This document shows positions 30,752 to 34,821 of a DNA stretch of 34,821 nucleotides, piece by piece. Origin of the DNA: Oscillospiraceae bacterium (GTDB taxonomy: Bacteria > Bacillota > Clostridia > Oscillospirales > Oscillospiraceae); contig JAFYAU010000026.1 in the NCBI GenBank assembly GCA_017540565.1, positions 1-34,821 of the forward strand. The letters run 5' to 3'. The notes beneath the pieces are model-generated. The model did not search any database. It was not told where the DNA came from and was given only the letters and a program-made list of their open reading frames with translations. Both the position numbers and the translations under genes were made by a program. Positions within the stretch are counted from its first letter, which is position 1, and the number at the start of each line of letters is the position of its first letter.

Positions 30752-31234
30752 CTACGGATTGCATTTTTGACACGGGACATAGCCTTTGGCAATCATTTCA
30801 TCTCTGGTCCCTGTGTAGTAGTATTTATTGCTCTCTTTCATCTGACCGACAGATGAACACCATTCATAATGGAATTTCTTGGTGTTCATATTTCCGATAT
30901 ATGAGCTCGTTTTTTCTGTTGTCTTTGCCGCATCTGCCACGGACTCCTCCGCTTTTGTCGTGGTCGAAGCAGACTCAGTTTTCTTTGTTGAGGAGCTTGT
31001 ACTGTAATTCGATTTTGACGAAGAGGATGAGTAAGATTTCGAATAGGATGATTTTGTATATGATTTTGATTGTGCCGTCGTTTTCGATTCGCTTTTACTC
31101 GTCTGTGCGCTGGAACTGGCGCTCGTACTTTCCTTACGCGTGGACGATGATTCTTCATTTCCCCCGCCCATGCATGATCCCAGCAGTCCAACGAGGACAA
31201 GAACAGCCAGTACGATCAGAAGCACTTTCTTCAT
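30752..31234 (-). CDS. Ser/Lys-rich lipoprotein with C-terminal Cys/His module
   Basis: A 160-residue protein. The signal peptide ends in the lipobox LLGSC (Cys21). A low-complexity Ser/Thr/Lys/Tyr linker of about 75 residues follows. The last 45 residues form a compact module with KKFHYEWC and PCQKC, matching the C-terminus of the metallo-hydrolase at 20889-22217 almost motif for motif. The ligand pattern (His, Cys and CxxC) suggests zinc binding as in Ada-like modules. It is anchored outside the membrane. The ATG at 31234 follows GGAGG. Confidence 0.85.
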   Translation of the reverse strand: MKKVLLIVLAVLVLVGLLGSCMGGGNEESSSTRKESTSASSSAQTSKSESKTTAQSKSYTKSSYSKSYSSSSSKSNYSTSSSTKKTESASTTTKAEESVADAAKTTEKTSSYIGNMNTKKFHYEWCSSVGQMKESNKYYYTGTRDEMIAKGYVPCQKCNP

Positions 31235-31268
31235 ACTGATTCCTCCAATATTATACCCGTATGATTGC

Positions 31269-31274
31269 ATTATA
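31269..31274 (-). promoter_or_regulatory. -10 element of the lipoprotein gene
   Basis: TATAAT on the minus strand, 34 bases before the start. A second TATAAT (31250-31255) is too close to the ribosome binding site to be the promoter. The -35 is weak. Confidence 0.5.
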
Positions 31275-31438
31275 GCAGGTTTTATAGCTTAATACATCCT
31301 CTTTCGCATTTTTGAGGATCATACAAAACAGACTTGGTATCGCATACAGGCCATGGAAGGACCTCATCCTAGCTGTGTTTCAAGACGCATCAGTTCTGTT
31401 CATGCAGGGTATTGCTTTATTATTTACAATCTAATTAG

Positions 31439-31482
31439 TGAAGCCCTCCCTTCCACTTTATATAGCGGAACAGAGGGCTTCA
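31439..31482. repeat. Hairpin, 10-bp arms
   Basis: TGAAGCCCTC pairs with GAGGGCTTCA, and TTCC with GGAA inside it. It is followed on the plus strand by an A-run, not a U-tract. Confidence 0.65.
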
Positions 31483-31647
31483 TGATAAAAACAATGGGAC
31501 TGATTTGCTTGTCATTTTCAGCTGTCTCCTTTGACTGTAGTGCGGTTGTCGAACTATTACTACCTATCATTGGAGTTCTTTGCAATAAGCACTTCCTCTC
31601 GACTGCAAAGCTGGTAGTTCTTTCTCTCTAGAGAGCCAATTACAAAA

Positions 31648-31682
31648 GGAGCTGCGCAAAAAATACATTTTGCGACAGCTCC
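31648..31682 (-). repeat. Hairpin, 14-bp arms with one bulge
   Basis: GGAGCTGCGCAAAA pairs with TTTTGCG-A-CAGCTCC around AATACA. On the minus strand it is followed by TTTTGTAATTGG, so it could act as a terminator in that direction, although no gene ends just before it. Confidence 0.65.
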
Positions 31683-32120
31683 ATCTCATACCTACGCTAA
31701 TAATGAAATATCGCTAAACTATGAATTCCAACGGACCTCTAACAGGCCGCAAGCCAATTCATCTCTTGCCGCATCTCACACCTGCGAGGACCTCAAGCAG
31801 GTAGAGCTTACTGTTTTCAAAACCTTCTCTCAAGCCGCAATAATGTCATGCACCCAGTCTGGAAGGGTCCGTATGCATTATGCATTTCCTATTATGTACT
31901 CTCTCTTGTGTTTGGGGCTCATAATTCAAGCCAATGGTACTTACTCGTTCAATCAGTAGCTGGTTTGCATTGAGTATGCGCCATTGTTCCCTGGTGATCA
32001 GGCATAGGAAATGTACAGTTTCAGCCAATTAACTATTTACTTCCTCTGCTCCCGACACCACCAATATAGCAGTGATGATGTCGGGCAAACAATTATTTCA
32101 CCGGGGTATGCATTGTCATT

Positions 32121-34610
32121 TTACATGCTCTGCTCTGTTCTGGTTATAAAGTCGTTCTGTACCGCTTCATCAAGCGTAACGAAATACGTCGAGAAGCCCG
32201 CGATCCTGACAATCAGATCCTTATACTCCAGGGGATCCTCCTGCGCTTTGCGCAGCTTGTCCGTCCCGATGACGTTGAACTGCACCTGCATGCCGCCCAG
32301 TTTGAAGTACGTGTTGATCAGATTCTTCAGTTTCTCTGCGCCTGCGTCACCGCTGACCGAAGACGGGGTGAATCGGATGTTCAGCGCGTCTCCGTTACAC
32401 AGCTTGTGGTGCGGGAGCTTGAGAGCGCTGCGGAGATAGGCCGTGGGACCGTTTTTGTCGAAGCCCTGGCGAGGTGAGATCGCATCTGCGATCGGCTCTC
32501 CCGCTTTTCTCCCATCCGGTGTTGCTCCCAGGATGGAACCAAAGTAGATATGCGCAGTCACCGTGAACGTACCGGCGGAGAACCGGCCTCTCGGTCCTTC
32601 CTCTGCATTGGTCAGATCGGCGAAAAGGCCAAGCGCCCAGGATGCCAGCTCATCGACCTCATCGATATCATTTCCGTAATGCGGCACTTCATTGATGATC
32701 GTCTGCCGCAGGTCCTCATAGCCCTCCCAGTTCGCCTGCAGCGCGTCGTACATCTCGCGGAGAGACACTGTTTTGTCGTCAAAGCACAGTTTCTTGATGG
32801 CCATCAGGCTGTCGCCCACGTTGGAGGTACCGCAGGCCTGCAGACCCGTCCGGTTGTACTTCGCGCCACCCTCAGTGGCGTCCTTGCCGGATTCCAGGCA
32901 GCCCTCCATCATCGTGGATGCAACGATGCACGGGAAGTTCTGCGAATAGGCCAGTTCATACATGGAACTGTGGGATACCGCCCAGTCCAGACAGTACTTC
33001 ATCTCCATGGCAAATGTTTCCTTGATCTCCTCGAAGCTGTCGTACTCATACAGTTTCTTGCAGGGAATCGCGGTCTTTCCCGTTCTCGGATTCACACCGC
33101 CGTTGATCACGAGCTGCATGACATCCATAATATCCCACACGGACTCAGAGCCGTTGTTCCCCGATGCGGACCACTCGTTTCCATTTCCTCCGGGTTCCAC
33201 ACAGCCTACGATACCATAGTCGTGGGCATCTTCCTTCGAAAAACCGCAGTTGATCAATGCCGGAATGATGACTTCGTCGTTTTCCAGCTGGGGCATTCCC
33301 CCGCAGATCTTGCTGGATTCGATCGCCAGTCTCCAGATATCCTCCGGCGTCTTCCTGTGGATTCTAAGTGCAACGGTGGGATCGGTCAGATGCATTCTGC
33401 CGTAGGTCTGCAGAAAGCACCGGGTGGCGGGTGTGGAATCATCCTGCCCGTCGGGTTTTGAACCGCCAAGCGTCAGCACGATCCCTCCCGTGGCCGTCAT
33501 CCCGCTGTAGATGGACATGTATGCGTTCATACCCGCCTCATTGAGTTCGATGATATGGCGGTTGTTCAGCATCATGCCGTGCACGACGATGATGTCACAG
33601 AGCTTGAGGACGAACGCGTCCGTGTATTCCTGGGCCATTTCCTGCGTGATGGTTCCGTCTTTCAGTTCTTTTTCAAGCAGTCGGCCCGTATGCTTGTCTA
33701 CCCTTCCCATGGACTGGCCGTGCTGCTGGCAGTCTGTCACCAGCATCAGTTCGTACAGGATATGGACCTGAAGTCCTTCCCAGTAGGTGCGCGCCGGATT
33801 CTCCATGATCCAGTCGAGCGAATCCGCCATGCGCAGCAGTTCTTCCCTTCTCTCTGGATCCCGTGTTGCCCCCGCTTTTTCCCGGCAGGCCTGGGCATAC
33901 CGTTTGGAAAGAAGGATGGCGGCGTCGCACACCCGCACGACGGCGGTGTAGAACACCTGCTTCTTTGCCCAGTCCTTCAGGATCTTTCCCTTATGCGCTT
34001 CGATCTTTTCCAGCGCCTGGCGCCGGACCTCTCCGAAGCCCACGTTCGTCGCTTTCTCGAAGTTGGCGATATAGTGCCCCTGGATACCGGCGAACACGCC
34101 CGTGTATCCCTCATCGTATTTGCCCTTGCCGTTGACCACGCTGCCGTTGCCGAAGCCGTCCCAGAGATCGTCTGTGATCACGCCCTCGAAAACCTTACTG
34201 ATCGTGCAGTCCTTCCAGACTTCGCGCGCCTCGATCAGGATGTCGCGCTGTTCATCCGTCATGGTCACGGCGCCGCCGGACTGCCACGCCTCCTTAAACG
34301 TCTCTTCGTCCACGACGCCGTCGATCCATCCGGTCCCCCCGTCGACGTAGATGCTCATGCTCCTTTCGTCCGGTCCGGGCGTTCCTACGAAGATGTCGTC
34401 GTCGAACACGTTGATCTCGCGCTGAGCGGCCCACGCCAGGATGGCGCCCGACCTTCTAAGCAGCGGATGCTCATTCATGTGCGTCCTGTAATAGTCCGTA
34501 TAGATCTTTGTTCTTTCCGTATTGATATGGATGAGATTTCCCTGTGTGAATGCGTCCCTGTTCTCCCGGATCTTCCGTATCCTCTCGGATACCGGTGCAA
34601 ATTCGAACAT
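32121..34610 (-). CDS. Glycyl radical enzyme, uncharacterised class (GRE2)
   Basis: An 829-residue glycyl radical enzyme. The C-terminal loop VRIAGFSTYF carries the radical Gly805. The thiyl site is GIVGCVEPGG with Cys470 and Glu472, the GCVEP form of diol dehydratases, choline lyase and related eliminases. It is clearly divergent from GRE1 in the N-terminal half (residues 40-200), which lines the substrate channel in this family, so a different substrate is expected. The start at 34610 is taken for AAGGAGGG; a longer frame to 34643 overlaps the leader. It lies 48 bases downstream of another glycyl radical enzyme (GRE3), so they form a tandem pair in one operon. No activase or microcompartment gene is in view. 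Confidence 0.93.
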   Translation of the reverse strand: MFEFAPVSERIRKIRENRDAFTQGNLIHINTERTKIYTDYYRTHMNEHPLLRRSGAILAWAAQREINVFDDDIFVGTPGPDERSMSIYVDGGTGWIDGVVDEETFKEAWQSGGAVTMTDEQRDILIEAREVWKDCTISKVFEGVITDDLWDGFGNGSVVNGKGKYDEGYTGVFAGIQGHYIANFEKATNVGFGEVRRQALEKIEAHKGKILKDWAKKQVFYTAVVRVCDAAILLSKRYAQACREKAGATRDPERREELLRMADSLDWIMENPARTYWEGLQVHILYELMLVTDCQQHGQSMGRVDKHTGRLLEKELKDGTITQEMAQEYTDAFVLKLCDIIVVHGMMLNNRHIIELNEAGMNAYMSIYSGMTATGGIVLTLGGSKPDGQDDSTPATRCFLQTYGRMHLTDPTVALRIHRKTPEDIWRLAIESSKICGGMPQLENDEVIIPALINCGFSKEDAHDYGIVGCVEPGGNGNEWSASGNNGSESVWDIMDVMQLVINGGVNPRTGKTAIPCKKLYEYDSFEEIKETFAMEMKYCLDWAVSHSSMYELAYSQNFPCIVASTMMEGCLESGKDATEGGAKYNRTGLQACGTSNVGDSLMAIKKLCFDDKTVSLREMYDALQANWEGYEDLRQTIINEVPHYGNDIDEVDELASWALGLFADLTNAEEGPRGRFSAGTFTVTAHIYFGSILGATPDGRKAGEPIADAISPRQGFDKNGPTAYLRSALKLPHHKLCNGDALNIRFTPSSVSGDAGAEKLKNLINTYFKLGGMQVQFNVIGTDKLRKAQEDPLEYKDLIVRIAGFSTYFVTLDEAVQNDFITRTEQSM

Positions 34611-34658
34611 GTTATTACCCTCCTTTTGGGTCCATATATCCAAGCATGTCTTCCCGCC

Positions 34659-34821
34659 TCAGATCGTCTGCTCGGTGCGCGTGATGAAGTCGTCCTGCGT
34701 GCGCTTGTCCAGTGAGACGAAATAGGTGGAGAAGCCCGCGATGCGCACGATCAGGCTCTTGTAGCTGTCCGGATCCTTCTGGGCCGCATGCAGCGCGTCC
34801 GTGCTCACCACGTTGAACTGC
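34659..34821 (-). CDS. C-terminal end of a third glycyl radical enzyme (GRE3), cut by window edge
   Basis: The last 53 codons before the stop at 34659 read QFNVVSTDALHAAQKDP through LIVRIAGFSTYFVSL to a final TRTEQTI. The glycyl radical loop RIAGFS is intact. The segment is closely similar to the same region of GRE2, which suggests a tandem duplication or a two-subunit arrangement. Only the C-terminus is visible, so the active-site cysteine cannot be checked. Confidence 0.92.
   Translation of the reverse strand, partial: QFNVVSTDALHAAQKDPDSYKSLIVRIAGFSTYFVSLDKRTQDDFITRTEQTI

Larger units (their letters stand above)
31275..32120. other. Gene-poor AT-rich stretch
   Basis: About 850 bases between the lipoprotein and GRE2 genes. 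It contains two large hairpins and a 15-base near-copy (31625-31639) of 30522-30536, but no open frame with a ribosome binding site or recognisable protein. Short frames (31353-31631 on plus, 31846-32028 on minus) were judged non-coding. It may be debris of mobile elements. Confidence 0.6.

Noticed and set aside
31353..31631. Short plus-strand frame in the AT-rich gap
   Set aside because: It spans a large hairpin and has no ribosome binding site or recognisable domain.
31846..32028. Short minus-strand frame in the AT-rich gap
   Set aside because: No ribosome binding site, no recognised motif and surrounded by stops; possibly old transposon debris but unsupported.

Overview
The window looks like a chromosomal segment of a GC-rich anaerobic member of the Bacillota, probably Clostridia from a gut or rumen-like habitat. 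The inference rests on oxygen-sensitive glycyl radical enzymes, Fe-S/FMN/FAD ene-reductases, a CotH-type surface protein, a DUF2975/XRE pair, a LexA/ImmA module, and strong AGGAGG ribosome binding sites with TATAAT promoters. No rRNA, tRNA or CRISPR was seen, and no species can be named.

Left part (1-10.4 kb). A stub of a divergent gene lies at the edge. It is followed by an Old Yellow Enzyme-type Fe-S flavoprotein (220-2169, +), which converges through a bidirectional terminator on a glycyl radical enzyme (GRE1) and its small cysteine-rich upstream partner. Next come a membrane protein, a DUF2975/XRE regulator pair with a clear promoter and operator palindrome, a soluble fumarate-reductase-like flavoprotein (+), a small membrane-anchored protein and an ABC-type AAA ATPase.

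Middle (10.5-24.8 kb). A 1639-residue secreted CotH protein carries 124-residue tandem repeats. A second Old Yellow Enzyme paralogue, a nitroreductase and a GH25 lysozyme lipoprotein follow. An AT-richer tract has a perfect hairpin, the tail of an IS3-type transposase and an unrecognised gene. Then come a ComEC-like secreted metallo-beta-lactamase-fold protein, an unrecognised membrane protein and an SseB-macro fusion.

Right part (24.9-34.8 kb). All genes here run on the minus strand. Seven tightly packed genes run lexA, small protein, immA-like peptidase, Com-like zinc finger, zinc ribbon, thpR and metallophosphoesterase. Two transcription-factor-like genes (sigma region 4-like and possibly RNA polymerase alpha-CTD-like) follow. 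An IS200-type element with both end hairpins sits 25 bp upstream of lexA. Beyond it is a palindrome-rich, gene-poor AT-rich tract with a Ser-rich lipoprotein, then two tandem glycyl radical enzymes (GRE2 complete, GRE3 cut by the window edge).

How the parts work together (inference). Three glycyl radical enzymes, two Fe-S ene-reductases, a fumarate-reductase-like flavoprotein and a nitroreductase suggest a segment devoted to anaerobic radical cleavage or elimination and flavin-based reduction of unknown organic substrates. No radical-SAM activase is present here. The lexA-to-phosphoesterase operon is the second unit worth attention. Several leaders (tnpA, the sigma-like gene) can fold to hide their own ribosome binding site.
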